Source: an uncultured Sphingomonas sp. (GTDB lineage Bacteria; Pseudomonadota; Alphaproteobacteria; Sphingomonadales; Sphingomonadaceae). Taken from it: a stretch of 15,618 nt of DNA. Below, piece after piece: positions 1-8,756 of this stretch. Where the stretch lies: contig CAMPIY010000016.1 in assembly GCA_946886645.1 (NCBI GenBank), positions 1-15,618 of the forward strand, in the 5' to 3' direction. The translations under genes and the position numbers were made by a program. A model generated the notes under the pieces. It saw only the letters and a program-made list of their open reading frames with translations. It did no database searches and was not told where the DNA came from. Position 1 is the stretch's first letter. The number at the start of each line of letters is the position of its first letter.

Positions 1-2
1 GC

Positions 3-569
3 GGATCGAGCAACCGCAGCGCGTTCAATTGGGGATCGGCCGGAACGATCGCGGGTGCCGCCGCTGGCGGAGCCATGCTGGCGATTGCGGCCAACGTCGG
101 GCGCAAATTCCTGGCGCAAAGCTTCATTGCAACCGATCACTGGGCCGACAGCCTCGCCAAGGAGCATAAGCAGGCCCTGGCCGTCTTCGACAGGATGCTG
201 GCCACCGACGAAACCGAGACATTCAAGCGCACCATGCTGCTCGGCAAGCTTACTCATGCGCTCGATCGCCACGCCTATTCCGAAGAGCATGTGATTTATC
301 CCGCCCTTCGCGAATCCGATTCGATCAGCGATGCCGAAACGCTGGAGACCGAGCATGGCGAAGTGAAGGAATTCCTGTTCCGGCTGAAGCATATGGACGC
401 GGACGATCCGGCGTGGATCGATACGGTTCGCGAATTCCGGACCGCCGTCGAGGCCCATGCTCGCATGGAAGAGGATGAGGTCTTCCCGCGACTGCGGTCC
501 GAAATCGACGAGGAAACAAATGACATGCTGACCGCCGAGCTGGCCAAGGCCAGCTTCATGATGGCCTAG
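3..569 (+). CDS. Hemerythrin (HHE) domain protein, 5' end outside the window
   Basis: The frame is open from the left edge to the TAG at 567-569, so the true start probably lies upstream; an internal ATG at 75 would give 164 aa. The codons before that ATG encode a Gly/Ala-rich hydrophobic stretch (GTIAGAAAGGAMLAIAANVG), which looks like a membrane-associating or glycine-zipper segment and argues against starting at 75. Counting from the codon at 75, the body is a four-helix HHE domain with candidate diiron ligands H31, H66xxxE70, H94 and H128xxxE132. Proteins of this family bind O2, NO or iron, or act in stress responses; the specific role cannot be read here. The stop overlaps the convergent dnaE stop in one CTAG. 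Family call firm, function unknown. Confidence 0.85.
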   Translation, partial: GSSNRSAFNWGSAGTIAGAAAGGAMLAIAANVGRKFLAQSFIATDHWADSLAKEHKQALAVFDRMLATDETETFKRTMLLGKLTHALDRHAYSEEHVIYPALRESDSISDAETLETEHGEVKEFLFRLKHMDADDPAWIDTVREFRTAVEAHARMEEDEVFPRLRSEIDEETNDMLTAELAKASFMMA

Positions 570-3500
570 CCGACCAGCGCCAGCCTTGGCGGCTCGACCG
601 CGCTCAGATCGACCGCATCTTCGCCGAGGATGCGCTGCAGCCGGGCCGCCAAATCGGCGTCGAGCAGAAAATCGCGGCCAAGAAGCAGGGTGGCCACCCT
701 GCCGTCCACAAGCGGCAGAGTAGCCCGTACCGATCCGTTGCCGCCTTTTGCTGCCGCCACTTCCCGCGCAACGACGGGGATCAGCGTTTCGTCCCTGATC
801 GTAAGGTGCAAGCGAAGGCGCGTGCGCTTCGCAAGGCTGTCCAGCGGCTGGAAACGTTTGATCGTGACGCGCGGGGTATCTTCACCGGGCCGCCGATCCA
901 GTTCGACCGTCATCAGCCCGCATGCACCAGCCTTCGCCGCCGCCTCCAACTCGCTCGACGGTTCATCATCGAAAACCGTCGCTTCATATTGGCCGCTCGA
1001 GTCAGAAATCGTGGCCATCATGTAGCGCCGGCCCCTCGCCGACGTGCGCCACCGCACCCCCTCGATCAGACCCGCCATCATAGCCGACGAACGCTCACCC
1101 TCCGCCGGCGCCGACAGCTCGGCGAAGTTGCGAACCTTGTGAGCGGCCAGAAGATGTCGCTGCGCATCGACAGGATGGGCCGAGAAGTAGAAGCCGAAGG
1201 CATCCCGCTCCGCCGCCATTTTCTCTGCCAACGTCCAACGCGCATCGCGCGGCAGGCGAATTGGCGGGACGCCGGATTGCGCTGCCCCGCCAAATAGACC
1301 GCCCTGCCCGCTGGTTCGCTGGTCATGCGCCGACGAGGCGTGGGCAAGAATGGTTTCCGCTGCCGCATGGACCGAAGGCCGATCCGGATTGAGGCCGTCG
1401 AAGGCACCCGCGGCGGCCAGGCTCTCGATCTGCCGGCGGTTGAGAAGCTTGGGGTCGATGCGCTCAGCGAAATCGTCGAGCGACTTGAACGGCCCGCTCG
1501 CGTCACGCTCCGCGACCAGCGCCTCCATCGCCTTCTCGCCGACGCCCTTCAGCGCGCCGAGCGCGTAACGGACCTTCCCCTCCTCCACGGAAAAGGCCGC
1601 TTCCGACGCATTGAGGTCGGGCGGCAGGCATTCGATCCCCGATCGCCGAATATCCTCCACAAATAGCGCGAGCTTGTCGGTCTGGTGGATGTCGAAGCTC
1701 ATCGAGGCCGCGAAGAATTCCGCCGGATGATGTGCCTTCAGCCAGGCGGTGTGATAGGCGACCAGGGCGTATGCCGCCGCGTGGCTCTTGTTGAAACCAT
1801 AGCCCGCAAACTTGTCGATCAAGTCGAACAGCTCGTTGGCCTTCGCGCGATCGATATTGTTCTTCGCCGCGCCCTCGATGAAGTGGGACCGCTGGGCGTC
1901 CATCTCCGACTGGATCTTCTTGCCCATCGCGCGGCGCAGCAGGTCAGCTTCGCCGAGGCTGTAGCCGGCCAGCACCTGCGCGGCCTGCATCACCTGTTCC
2001 TGGTAGACGAAGATGCCGTAGGTTTCCTTCAGCACCTCCTCCAGCATCGGGTGCGGATAGGCGATGGCCTGCCGACCGTTCTTGCGGTCGCCGAACAGAG
2101 GGATATTGTCCATCGGGCCTGGCCGGTAGAGCGAGACCAGCGCGATAATGTCGCCAAAATTGGTCGGGCGCACCGCCGCGAGCGTGCGTCGCATGCCTTC
2201 CGATTCCAGCTGGAACACGCCAACCGTGTCGCCGCGCTGGAGGAGTTCGTAGACCGCTGGGTCGTCCCACGGCAACGAAGCGAAATCGACCTCGATGCCA
2301 CGCTCCGCGAGCAGTCGCTGTCCTTCCTTCAGGACTGATAGCGTCTTCAGGCCGAGAAAATCGAACTTCACCAGTCCCGCGCCCTCGACATATTTCATGT
2401 CGAACTGCGTTACCGGCATGTCGGAGCGTGGATCGCGATAGAGCGGGACCAGCTCGTGCAGCGGCCGGTCCCCGATCACCACGCCCGCAGCATGGGTCGA
2501 GCTGTGGCGCGGCAAACCCTCCAGCTTCATCGCCAGGTCGAACAGCCGCTTCACGTCGGGATCGGAACGATATTCCTTCTCCAGTTCGGCAATGCCGTTG
2601 AGGCTGCGCTCAAGCGTCCAGGGGTCGGTCGGATGGTTGGGGACCAGCTTCGCGAGCCGGTCGACCTGACCATAGCTCATCTGCAGGACGCGGCCCGTGT
2701 CCTTCAGCACCGCCCGGGCCTTCAACCGTCCGAAGGTGATAATCTGCGCGACCCTGTCCCGGCCATATTTGCCCTGGACGTAGCTGATCACCTTGTCGCG
2801 ATGGGTTTCGCAGAAGTCGATGTCGAAGTCCGGCATCGACACGCGCTCCGGGTTCAGGAAGCGTTCGAACAGCAGGTTGAGCTCGATCGGATCGAGGTCG
2901 GTGATGGTCAGCGACCAGGCCACCGCGCTGCCTGCGCCCGAGCCGCGACCAGGCCCGACCGGGATGTCGTTCGATTTCGCCCACTGGATGAAGTCCGCGA
3001 CGATCAGGAAGTAACCTGCGAACCCCATCCGGGTGATCACGTCGATTTCGAAATCGAGCCGCTCGCGGTAGGCGGCCTTGTCCTCGTCGCTGCGCCCTTC
3101 CAAACGCCGCTCCAGTCCCGCGTGCGCCTCTCGCCGCAGGGTGTCGTCCTCGTCGTCCGAAAGCCTCGGAAGGATCGGCCGCCGCTTGGGCGCCGCGACC
3201 GCGCAACGCTGGGCGATAACCGCGCTGTTGGCGATGGCTTCGGGAAGGTCGGCGAACAACTCCTCCATCATCGGACCCGATTTCAGCCAGGCCTGCGGCG
3301 AGGATGAATTGCGCTCATTGTTTTCGACGTAGGTCGACCCAGCGATGCACAGCATGACGTCGTGCGCGGCGTGGAATTGCGGCTCTGCATATTGGGCCGG
3401 GTTTGTCGCCACCAGCGGCAGGTCCAAGGCATAGGCAAGATCGATCAGTTGGGCCTCGGCTGCCTCCTCGATCGCATTGTCCCGGCGGGATAGCTCCACG

Positions 3501-4006
3501 TAGAGGCGATCACCGAACAAGGCCTTCAACCGTCCGGCGTAGGCCCCGGCCTTGTCCGACTGGCCATCGGCGAACAGGCGGGCAATGGCGCCCTCAGCTC
3601 CGGCCGTCAGGCAGATCAGACCGCCGGCAGCATCGGCCAACGCGTCGAGCGAGACATGCGGCTCTTCCTGGATCGGCCGGTCGAGATGCGCCGCCGACAC
3701 CAGGCGGCACAGATTGTCGTAGCCGGTTTCGTCCTGGGCCAGGAGCACAAGCCAGTCGATCTGACCGGAGGGTCCGATGTCCGCCGGACGAGCGACGGCC
3801 AGCATCGCGCCGACGATCGGCTGCACGCCTTCCGAGAAACAGGCATCGCCGAACGGCATCGCCGCGTAGAGCCCGTTGCGGTCCGCCAGCGCTACAGCCG
3901 GAAAACCAAGCTTCTTCGCCTGCTTCGCGATCGCCTTCGGCTCGATAGCGCCTTCGAGCATGGTGAACGACGAGAAAACGCGAAGTGGTACGTACGGTCC
4001 GGGCAT
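566..4006 (-). CDS. dnaE: DNA polymerase III subunit alpha
   Basis: Catalytic subunit of the replicative polymerase, about 1146-1153 aa, the normal length for DnaE1. Residues below are numbered from the upstream ATG at 4025-4027. The N-terminal PHP domain (~10-280) has R16 and F18 where metal-binding PHP domains have His-x-His, so it is probably not a nuclease. The palm carries PDFDIDF (399-405) with catalytic D402 and D404, and the third Asp in VKFDFLGL (D556). GPGRGSGAGS lies at 358-367. QGGLF (908-912) fits the beta-clamp-binding pentapeptide QxxLF. An OB-fold follows at ~984-1062. The ATG at 4004-4006 is preferred because family members start a few residues before the YVPLRV segment; GTG (4013-4015) and ATG (4025-4027) are alternatives and none has a clear Shine-Dalgarno. 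It is last in the proS-lol gene run. Confidence 0.97.
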   Translation of the reverse strand: MPGPYVPLRVFSSFTMLEGAIEPKAIAKQAKKLGFPAVALADRNGLYAAMPFGDACFSEGVQPIVGAMLAVARPADIGPSGQIDWLVLLAQDETGYDNLCRLVSAAHLDRPIQEEPHVSLDALADAAGGLICLTAGAEGAIARLFADGQSDKAGAYAGRLKALFGDRLYVELSRRDNAIEEAAEAQLIDLAYALDLPLVATNPAQYAEPQFHAAHDVMLCIAGSTYVENNERNSSSPQAWLKSGPMMEELFADLPEAIANSAVIAQRCAVAAPKRRPILPRLSDDEDDTLRREAHAGLERRLEGRSDEDKAAYRERLDFEIDVITRMGFAGYFLIVADFIQWAKSNDIPVGPGRGSGAGSAVAWSLTITDLDPIELNLLFERFLNPERVSMPDFDIDFCETHRDKVISYVQGKYGRDRVAQIITFGRLKARAVLKDTGRVLQMSYGQVDRLAKLVPNHPTDPWTLERSLNGIAELEKEYRSDPDVKRLFDLAMKLEGLPRHSSTHAAGVVIGDRPLHELVPLYRDPRSDMPVTQFDMKYVEGAGLVKFDFLGLKTLSVLKEGQRLLAERGIEVDFASLPWDDPAVYELLQRGDTVGVFQLESEGMRRTLAAVRPTNFGDIIALVSLYRPGPMDNIPLFGDRKNGRQAIAYPHPMLEEVLKETYGIFVYQEQVMQAAQVLAGYSLGEADLLRRAMGKKIQSEMDAQRSHFIEGAAKNNIDRAKANELFDLIDKFAGYGFNKSHAAAYALVAYHTAWLKAHHPAEFFAASMSFDIHQTDKLALFVEDIRRSGIECLPPDLNASEAAFSVEEGKVRYALGALKGVGEKAMEALVAERDASGPFKSLDDFAERIDPKLLNRRQIESLAAAGAFDGLNPDRPSVHAAAETILAHASSAHDQRTSGQGGLFGGAAQSGVPPIRLPRDARWTLAEKMAAERDAFGFYFSAHPVDAQRHLLAAHKVRNFAELSAPAEGERSSAMMAGLIEGVRWRTSARGRRYMMATISDSSGQYEATVFDDEPSSELEAAAKAGACGLMTVELDRRPGEDTPRVTIKRFQPLDSLAKRTRLRLHLTIRDETLIPVVAREVAAAKGGNGSVRATLPLVDGRVATLLLGRDFLLDADLAARLQRILGEDAVDLSAVEPPRLALVG

Positions 4007-4067
4007 ATGATTCACTATGGGCCGCATTGGCGGCAGCGCAAAGCGCCGCGGCCGCCCTTATCCACAA

Positions 4068-4589
4068 CTATTTGAAATCGGGCAGCTCCGCGCGCCGGTA
4101 GAGGAAGTCGAACCCCGGCGTCCAAGTCTTTCCTCCATCGGCCGAATTCTCGGCCCACTGCCGGACTTCGCCGTTCGATTGCAGCTGGTAATGCATGGCG
4201 ACCAACGCGTCCTTTCCAGGCCCCGAATAATTCGCCCACGGCCCGATGATAGTCATCACGCCGTCATTGAACCCGCCATCGAGGTCGACACGAGTGCCGC
4301 TGCTGTCGACCCACGTCTGGCGCCACTGGCCGCGCTTGGAATCATAGAGACTGAGGCTTCCTCCGCCGCCCGTCACTTCCCGCCCTGCCGGCATCCAATT
4401 TTCGCGGATCGCGCAGCCCGAATAGCGCTTTTCGATAAGCGAATGGGCAATGACCTTGTCGACGCCCTTGGGGCGGACTTCCCAGGACCCGACCCAGAAA
4501 TCCCACTGATGCGATTCCGGACTGTCGCAGCCGGGCGGGACGGGCGGCGGGGCAGCGGCTTGCAATGCGAGAGCCAGAAGAAACGGCAT
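4068..4589 (-). CDS. Secreted DUF1579-like protein
   Basis: A 173-aa protein. The ATG at 4587-4589 is chosen over an upstream alternative at 4637 because GGGAGG sits 7-8 nt before it and the protein then begins with a short hydrophobic signal peptide (MPFLLALALQAAA, likely cut near residues 11-13). The mature part starts with a Pro-rich spacer and then HQWDFWVGSWEV (~28-38), the typical opening of DUF1579-type beta-barrel proteins, which are lipocalin-like by fold inference. Several Trp/Gly repeats follow (QTWVDSSGT, IGPWANYSGPG, DGGKTWTPG), and C21 and C59 could form a periplasmic disulfide. No enzyme motif is visible and function is unknown. It lies 70 nt after gpx and 61 nt before dnaE on the same strand, so co-transcription is possible but not shown. 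Confidence 0.8.
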   Translation of the reverse strand: MPFLLALALQAAAPPPVPPGCDSPESHQWDFWVGSWEVRPKGVDKVIAHSLIEKRYSGCAIRENWMPAGREVTGGGGSLSLYDSKRGQWRQTWVDSSGTRVDLDGGFNDGVMTIIGPWANYSGPGKDALVAMHYQLQSNGEVRQWAENSADGGKTWTPGFDFLYRRAELPDFK

Positions 4590-4637
4590 TGGCGGTCCTC
4601 CCTGCTCGCACCTTAAGCGGGGCGTGAAGCACCTCAA

Positions 4638-4659
4638 GCCGCTTTCGACGAAAGACGGC
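4638..4659 (-). terminator. Hairpin directly after the gpx stop codon
   Basis: Read on the minus strand, GCCG-t-CTTT, loop cgtcg, AAAG-CGGC forms an 8-bp stem with one bulge that begins at the base after the TAG of gpx. No U-run follows, so it is a poor intrinsic terminator. It may protect the 3' end or cause partial attenuation between gpx and the DUF1579-like gene. Confidence 0.3.
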
Positions 4660-5139
4660 CTAGAGCAGCGCCTCGATATCCTGCTTCAATTCCTCCGGTT
4701 TTGTCTGCGGAGCATAGCGCTTCACCACCTTACCAGCCCGGTCGACGAGGAATTTGGTGAAGTTCCACTTGATCGCCTTGGACCCGAGCAGGCCGGGGGC
4801 CTCGTCCTTCAGAAATTTGTAAATGGGCGCCGCATCGTCGCCATTGACATCGATCTTGGCGAAGAGCGGGAAGTCGACGTCGTAGGTCAGCTTGCAGAAG
4901 TTCGCGATTTCCTCGGCATCGCCCGGCTCCTGCGCCCCGAACTGATTGCAGGGGAATCCGAGAACCGTGAAACCCTTTTCTCGATACTGCCTCTGCAGCG
5001 CTTCGAGCCCTTCATACTGCGGAGTGAACCCGCACTTCGATGCGACATTCACGATCAGCATCACCTCGCCCTGATGCGAGGACAGATCGGTCGTCGAACC
5101 GTCGGACGCCTTGACAGGAATGGTCGTGAGATCGGTCAT
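4660..5139 (-). CDS. Glutathione peroxidase family protein (probably thioredoxin-dependent)
   Basis: A 159-aa thiol peroxidase that reduces H2O2 and lipid hydroperoxides; no signal peptide, so cytoplasmic. The family tetrad is visible: C36 in [12 protein letters not shown]70 in NQFGAQEPG, and W125-N126 in [10 protein letters not shown]. The peroxidatic residue is Cys, not selenocysteine. C64 (FPCNQF) is conserved in the family, and C82 (NFCKLTYDV) sits where the resolving Cys occurs in 2-Cys, thioredoxin-using GPx proteins, so thioredoxin is a likelier reductant than glutathione (inference from position). The ATG at 5137-5139 overlaps the lolD stop as ATGA, implying translational coupling to the lipoprotein-export operon. 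A hairpin follows the stop codon. Confidence 0.95.
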   Translation of the reverse strand: MTDLTTIPVKASDGSTTDLSSHQGEVMLIVNVASKCGFTPQYEGLEALQRQYREKGFTVLGFPCNQFGAQEPGDAEEIANFCKLTYDVDFPLFAKIDVNGDDAAPIYKFLKDEAPGLLGSKAIKWNFTKFLVDRAGKVVKRYAPQTKPEELKQDIEALL

Positions 5140-5810
5140 TCGAGCACCCCCTCGTGCAGCCTTACCACCCGGTCCATCTTGGCAGCGAGCCGCTCGTTGT
5201 GGGTGGCAACCAGGGCAGCGCTCCCCTCACCGCGGACCAGAGCGAGGAATTGGGCCAGGACCTTGTCGGCAGTGGCTTCGTCGAGGTTGCCGGTCGGCTC
5301 GTCGGCCAACACCAGCGGCGGACGGTTCGCTAGTGCACGGGCCACGGCGACGCGCTGTTGCTCACCGCCCGACAGTTTCGACGGGCGGTGGTCGACACGG
5401 TTGGAAAGGCCGAGCTTGCCGAGCAATTCTTCGGCCCGCACCCTTGCGGATTCCGGATCGGCGCCGTGGATGAGCTGTGGGAGCAGCACATTCTCCAGCG
5501 CGTCAAAATCGGGCAGCAAGTGGTGGAATTGATAGACGAAACCGAGCGCGTCGCGGCGCAGCCTCGTCCGCCCGTCATTGTCTAGCGATGCGGCTTCCTC
5601 ACCACCGATCTTGATGGATCCCTGGAACCCGCCTTCGAGCAGGCCGACCGCTTGCAACAGGGTCGACTTGCCCGATCCGGAGGGTCCGAGAAGGGCGACA
5701 ATCTCGCCGCGCCGGACGGCCAGGTTGACGCCGCGCAGCACCTCGATGGTGACTTCGCCCTGCGTGAAGCTGCGCCTCAGGTCGCGGGTTTCGAGGACCG
5801 GCTCACTCAT
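5136..5810 (-). CDS. lolD: Lipoprotein-releasing ABC transporter ATP-binding protein LolD
   Basis: A 224-aa ABC ATPase that powers release of outer-membrane lipoproteins from the inner membrane to the carrier LolA. All ABC motifs are present: Walker [10 protein letters not shown] (42-50), Q-loop Q94 in [10 protein letters not shown], signature [14 protein letters not shown] (146-159), Walker B LVLADEP (166-172) with catalytic E171, D-loop GNLD, and H-loop H204. Length and the [17 protein letters not shown] segment match the LolD/MacB-type subfamily. The ATG at 5808-5810 lies inside the end of the permease gene (8-nt overlap) and the stop overlaps the gpx start. Being directly downstream of the LolC/E permease settles the assignment from sequence and context. 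Confidence 0.95.
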   Translation of the reverse strand: MSEPVLETRDLRRSFTQGEVTIEVLRGVNLAVRRGEIVALLGPSGSGKSTLLQAVGLLEGGFQGSIKIGGEEAASLDNDGRTRLRRDALGFVYQFHHLLPDFDALENVLLPQLIHGADPESARVRAEELLGKLGLSNRVDHRPSKLSGGEQQRVAVARALANRPPLVLADEPTGNLDEATADKVLAQFLALVRGEGSAALVATHNERLAAKMDRVVRLHEGVLE

Positions 5811-7053
5811 AGCGGAGCACCTGAACCGGATCGGTGTTCGCCGCGCCCCGGGCCGGGAACAAGGTCGCGATATAGGTCAGCACCAGCGTCACGCCGACGA
5901 TCGCCGCGACCTCGAACGGATCGGTCTTGGCCGGCAGCTCTGACAGGAAGCGGACCGAGGGATCCCAGAGGTTCTGGCCGGTGACCAGCTGGATGAAGTT
6001 CACCACGCCCTGGCGGAAGAAGAGGAAGATGGCGCCAAGGATGGCACCGATGATGATGCCGACCGTACCGATCGTCAGGCCGACCGTCATGAAGATCTTC
6101 AGCATCGATCGTCGGCTCGCGCCCATGGTCCTCAGGATGGCGATGTCGCGTGTCTTGGCCCTGACCAGCATGATCAGCGAAGAAGCGATGTTGAACGCCG
6201 CGACCAGGATGATGATGCAGAGCACGACGAACATCGCGACCCGCTCGACCTCCAGCGCCTCGAACAAGGCCGAGTTCATCTGCCGCCAGTCGACGATGAT
6301 GCCCTTGCCCTTCACCAGCGGCTGGAGCGGCGCCAGCGTCTTGCCGACATTGTCGGGGTCGTCGACCTGCACTTCGACCATGCCGACCTGGTCGCCCAGC
6401 ATCAGCAGCGTTTGCGCATCCTGCATGGGCATGATGACGAACGCCTTGTCATATTCGAAGATGCCGACCTCGAAGATCGCTCCGACCGTGTAGGTGACGA
6501 TGCGCGGGACGGTGCCGATCGGGGTCGAACGCCCTTCCGGGCTGATCAGCGAAATCTCGCTCCCCGGGAAGGCTCCCAATGTTTCGGCGAGGCGGGAGCC
6601 GATGGCCACCCGGCCACTGCCCGGCGTGATTGAGTCCAAATCGCCGGAGACGACCTTGCCGTTGAGAACCGGGTTTTCGCGAATGTCTTTGAGTGTGTTG
6701 CCGCGGACCAGCACGCCTTCGACCCGCCCGTTGGCCGAGGCCATCAGCGGCTGCTCGATCAGCGGCGTCGCGGACTGGACACCCGGCGTTTTCCTCGCAG
6801 CGTCGGCGATGGATTCCCAATCGGCGAGCCGGCCGTCGTAGCCTTGGACAATCGCATGACCGTTGAGGCCGACGATCTTCTCGAACAGCTCGGCGCGGAA
6901 GCCGTTCATGACGCTCATCACGATGATCAGCGCCGCGACCCCCAGAGCGACCGCGCCAACCGAGAATCCCGCGACCACGAAAATGAAGCGCTCGCCCTTG
7001 ACCGGGACAAGGTAGCGCTTGGCGATCATGCGTTCGTAGCGGTTGAGGATCAT
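5803..7053 (-). CDS. lolC: Lipoprotein-releasing ABC transporter permease LolC/LolE (LolF-like)
   Basis: A 416-aa inner-membrane permease. The topology fits Lol permeases: one TM near the N-terminus (~23-49), a large periplasmic domain (~50-270), then three TMs (~272-297, 319-346, 378-399) and the family-typical tail [16 protein letters not shown]. The cytoplasmic loop [16 protein letters not shown] (298-313) is the coupling region to LolD. The periplasmic segment STPIGTVPR (~176-184) resembles the LolA-binding Hook region of LolC. Only one permease gene is present, so it may act as a homodimer (LolF-type) instead of a LolC-LolE pair; that is inference. The ATG at 7051-7053 overlaps the proS stop as ATGA. 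Confidence 0.94.
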   Translation of the reverse strand: MILNRYERMIAKRYLVPVKGERFIFVVAGFSVGAVALGVAALIIVMSVMNGFRAELFEKIVGLNGHAIVQGYDGRLADWESIADAARKTPGVQSATPLIEQPLMASANGRVEGVLVRGNTLKDIRENPVLNGKVVSGDLDSITPGSGRVAIGSRLAETLGAFPGSEISLISPEGRSTPIGTVPRIVTYTVGAIFEVGIFEYDKAFVIMPMQDAQTLLMLGDQVGMVEVQVDDPDNVGKTLAPLQPLVKGKGIIVDWRQMNSALFEALEVERVAMFVVLCIIILVAAFNIASSLIMLVRAKTRDIAILRTMGASRRSMLKIFMTVGLTIGTVGIIIGAILGAIFLFFRQGVVNFIQLVTGQNLWDPSVRFLSELPAKTDPFEVAAIVGVTLVLTYIATLFPARGAANTDPVQVLRYE

Positions 7054-8372
7054 GCGGTGAGACGCTCAAGCGCGCTGTCGATGGAAAGTTCCTCTTTCTC
7101 GCCGGTGCGGCGGTTCTTCAGCTCGACCAGACCTTGCGCCAGGCCGCGCGGGCCGATGATCAGCTGCCACGGCAGGCCGATGAGGTCCATCGAGCCGAGC
7201 TTCACCCCGCCTCGCTCGTCACGGTCGTCATAGAGAACCTCGATGCCCGAGGCGGTGAGTTTCGCATAGATGTCGTCGGCCGCCTTGACCGATGCCTCGT
7301 CGTCGCCGCGCATCGTCACCAGCCCGACCTTCCACGGCGCGACTGCTTCCGGCCAGATGATCCCGGCATCGTCATGGCTCGCCTCGATGATCGCGCCGAC
7401 CAGCCGCGACACGCCGACGCCGTAGCTGCCCATCTGCGGCGTCACCATGCTGCCGTCCGGACCGGAGACCTTGAGGCCCATCGAGGCCGAATATTTGTCG
7501 CCGAAGGAGAAGATGTGCCCGACCTCGATGCCCCTGCCCTCGCGGCGGCGGTCGGCGGCGACGTCGGCCCAGCGGGCTTCGTCATGGGTTTCGTCGGTCG
7601 CGGCATAGGTCGTGCTGACCTTGTCGAACAGCGCCTGAAGCCCCGCTGAATCGTCATAGGACAAGTCGGCCTGCGCCCAGTCGAACTCCTCAAACGCGGC
7701 GTCGTAGAAGACCTCGCTCTCGCCGGTCGGCGCGAGGACGATGAACTCATGGGAAAGGTCGCCGCCGATCGGACCGCTGGCGGCCTTCATCGGTACGGCG
7801 CGGATGCCCATTCGCTGGAAGGTGCGGAGATAGGCCAGCAGCTGGGTGTAATAGCTGTTGCGCGCCCCGGCTTCATCCAGGTCGAAGCTGTAGGCGTCCT
7901 TCATCAGGAATTCGCGGCCGCGCATCACGCCGAAGCGGGGGCGGACCTCGTCGCGGAACTTCCACTGGATGTGGTAGAGCGTGCGCGGCAGGTCGCGGTA
8001 GCTTTTCACGTCGCCCTTGAAGATGTCGGTGATCATCTCCTCGTTGGTCGGGCCGTAGAGCATCTCGCGCTCGTGCCGGTCGGTGATGCGCAGCATCTCC
8101 GGGCCGTAGGCGTCGTAGCGGCCCGACTGGCGCCACAGGTCGGCCGACTGGAGCGTCGGCATCAAAAGCTCGATCGCGCCGGCCCGGTCCTGCTCCTCGC
8201 GGACGATTTGCTCGATCTTCTTCAGCACCCGGAAGCCGATCGGCAGCCACGCATAGATGCCGGCAGCGGTCTGGCGGACCAGCCCGGCGCGGAGCATCAG
8301 CTTATGGCTGACGATCTGGGCGTCGGAAGGGCTTTCCTTCATCACGGGGAGGAAGCAGCGGGAGAGGCGCAA
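7050..8372 (-). CDS. proS: Prolyl-tRNA synthetase, short alphaproteobacterial type
   Basis: Class II synthetase that charges tRNA-Pro. From TTG at 8370-8372 it is 440 aa and begins with [20 protein letters not shown], which matches the family N-terminus. An ATG at 8340-8342 would delete the conserved RLSRCFLP segment, and the open frame above 8372 has no family resemblance, so TTG is preferred. Visible motifs in 440-aa numbering: TNEE (109-112), motif 2 [20 protein letters not shown] (139-158), motif 3 GVGVSR (318-323), and an anticodon-binding domain from ~347. The ~180-aa INS editing domain of the E. coli type is absent; known relatives of this type rely on separate trans-editing proteins for mischarged tRNA. 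It is the first gene of the overlapping proS-lolC-lolD-gpx chain. Confidence 0.95.
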   Translation of the reverse strand: MRLSRCFLPVMKESPSDAQIVSHKLMLRAGLVRQTAAGIYAWLPIGFRVLKKIEQIVREEQDRAGAIELLMPTLQSADLWRQSGRYDAYGPEMLRITDRHEREMLYGPTNEEMITDIFKGDVKSYRDLPRTLYHIQWKFRDEVRPRFGVMRGREFLMKDAYSFDLDEAGARNSYYTQLLAYLRTFQRMGIRAVPMKAASGPIGGDLSHEFIVLAPTGESEVFYDAAFEEFDWAQADLSYDDSAGLQALFDKVSTTYAATDETHDEARWADVAADRRREGRGIEVGHIFSFGDKYSASMGLKVSGPDGSMVTPQMGSYGVGVSRLVGAIIEASHDDAGIIWPEAVAPWKVGLVTMRGDDEASVKAADDIYAKLTASGIEVLYDDRDERGGVKLGSMDLIGLPWQLIIGPRGLAQGLVELKNRRTGEKEELSIDSALERLTA

Positions 8373-8420
8373 GGAACAGGCTTTCTGAAGATTGAGCGTT
8401 TTGACTTGCGGCCGTCCTAG

Positions 8421-8441
8421 TGGGGTGCCTTCCCCAAGGCA
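8421..8441 (-). promoter_or_regulatory. Competing hairpins in the proS leader
   Basis: Plus-strand TGGGG (8421-8425) can pair with CCCCA (8432-8436), or TGCCTT (8426-8431) with AAGGCA (8436-8441). The two stems cannot form together. They lie about 50-70 nt upstream of the proposed proS TTG start and would be in its mRNA if transcription starts further up. No regulatory role is shown. Confidence 0.25.
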
Positions 8442-8508
8442 ATCGGTCGAACCCATGTGGCGGCAAGGCAACAGCTTGATTCAGAATGTGTCGCCTGTGC
8501 TCAATTGG

Positions 8509-8688
8509 GCGTGACAAGCCGCGCGGTTGAAGGGTAGCCAATTGCCTTCGGATCAAGGCCTTGGCCGGAAGTCCGGGGAGGATGCTTCGCGCCCGTCAGG
8601 GGGTGGGAGGCGTAAGAAAAACTCCAAGGGGGCTGACGAGCAATCGTCACGCAAAGGACGCCCGGGCCGAAACGCCCGGGCGTTTTTG
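8509..8688 (+). ncRNA. Candidate structured small RNA with its own terminator
   Basis: The stretch ends in a strong plus-strand intrinsic terminator, but no gene lies upstream on that strand, so an independent transcript is implied. Complementary segments: GCGTGAC (8509-8515) with GTCACGC (8646-8652) as a closing stem; CGTCAG (8594-8599) with CTGACG (8633-8638); and a perfect 6-bp hairpin TGACGA-GCAA-TCGTCA (8634-8649) with a GNRA loop that competes with both. GCCTT/AAGGC and CCGG/CCGG pairings lie between. It does not look like tRNA, SRP RNA, RNase P RNA or tmRNA, and I could not match it to 6S RNA. The 5' end is not defined and no clear promoter is seen. A 14-codon frame starting ATG at 8486 runs into it but has no ribosome site. 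Confidence 0.4.
8658..8688 (+). terminator. Intrinsic terminator
   Basis: ACGCCCGGGC (8658-8667) and GCCCGGGCGT (8674-8683) form a perfect 10-bp GC-rich stem with loop cgaaac, followed by TTTTGTT. On the minus strand no T-run follows, so it works in the plus direction. Confidence 0.85.
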
Positions 8689-8708
8689 TTTGGGCGCACA
8701 TCTTTAGA

Positions 8709-8756
8709 TTCACAAAGGTCATTGAGAAAGGCGCGTTTTTCGGGGGTATTTGTGAA
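8709..8756. repeat. 8-bp inverted repeat upstream of the TonB-like gene
   Basis: TTCACAAA (8709-8716) and TTTGTGAA (8749-8756) are perfect inverted copies 32 bp apart. They could be operator half-sites or a long-loop hairpin, or chance in a relatively AT-rich spacer. Confidence 0.3.

Noticed and set aside
2456..3307. A 283-codon plus-strand open frame inside dnaE (also 1685-2338 and 3656-4075)
   Set aside because: Antisense shadows of dnaE with no recognisable motif; high GC suppresses stops in this frame.
8486..8530. 14-codon frame (MCRLCSIGRDKPRG) as a possible Cys-containing leader peptide
   Set aside because: No ribosome site and no downstream amino-acid or sulfur gene on that strand; likely chance.
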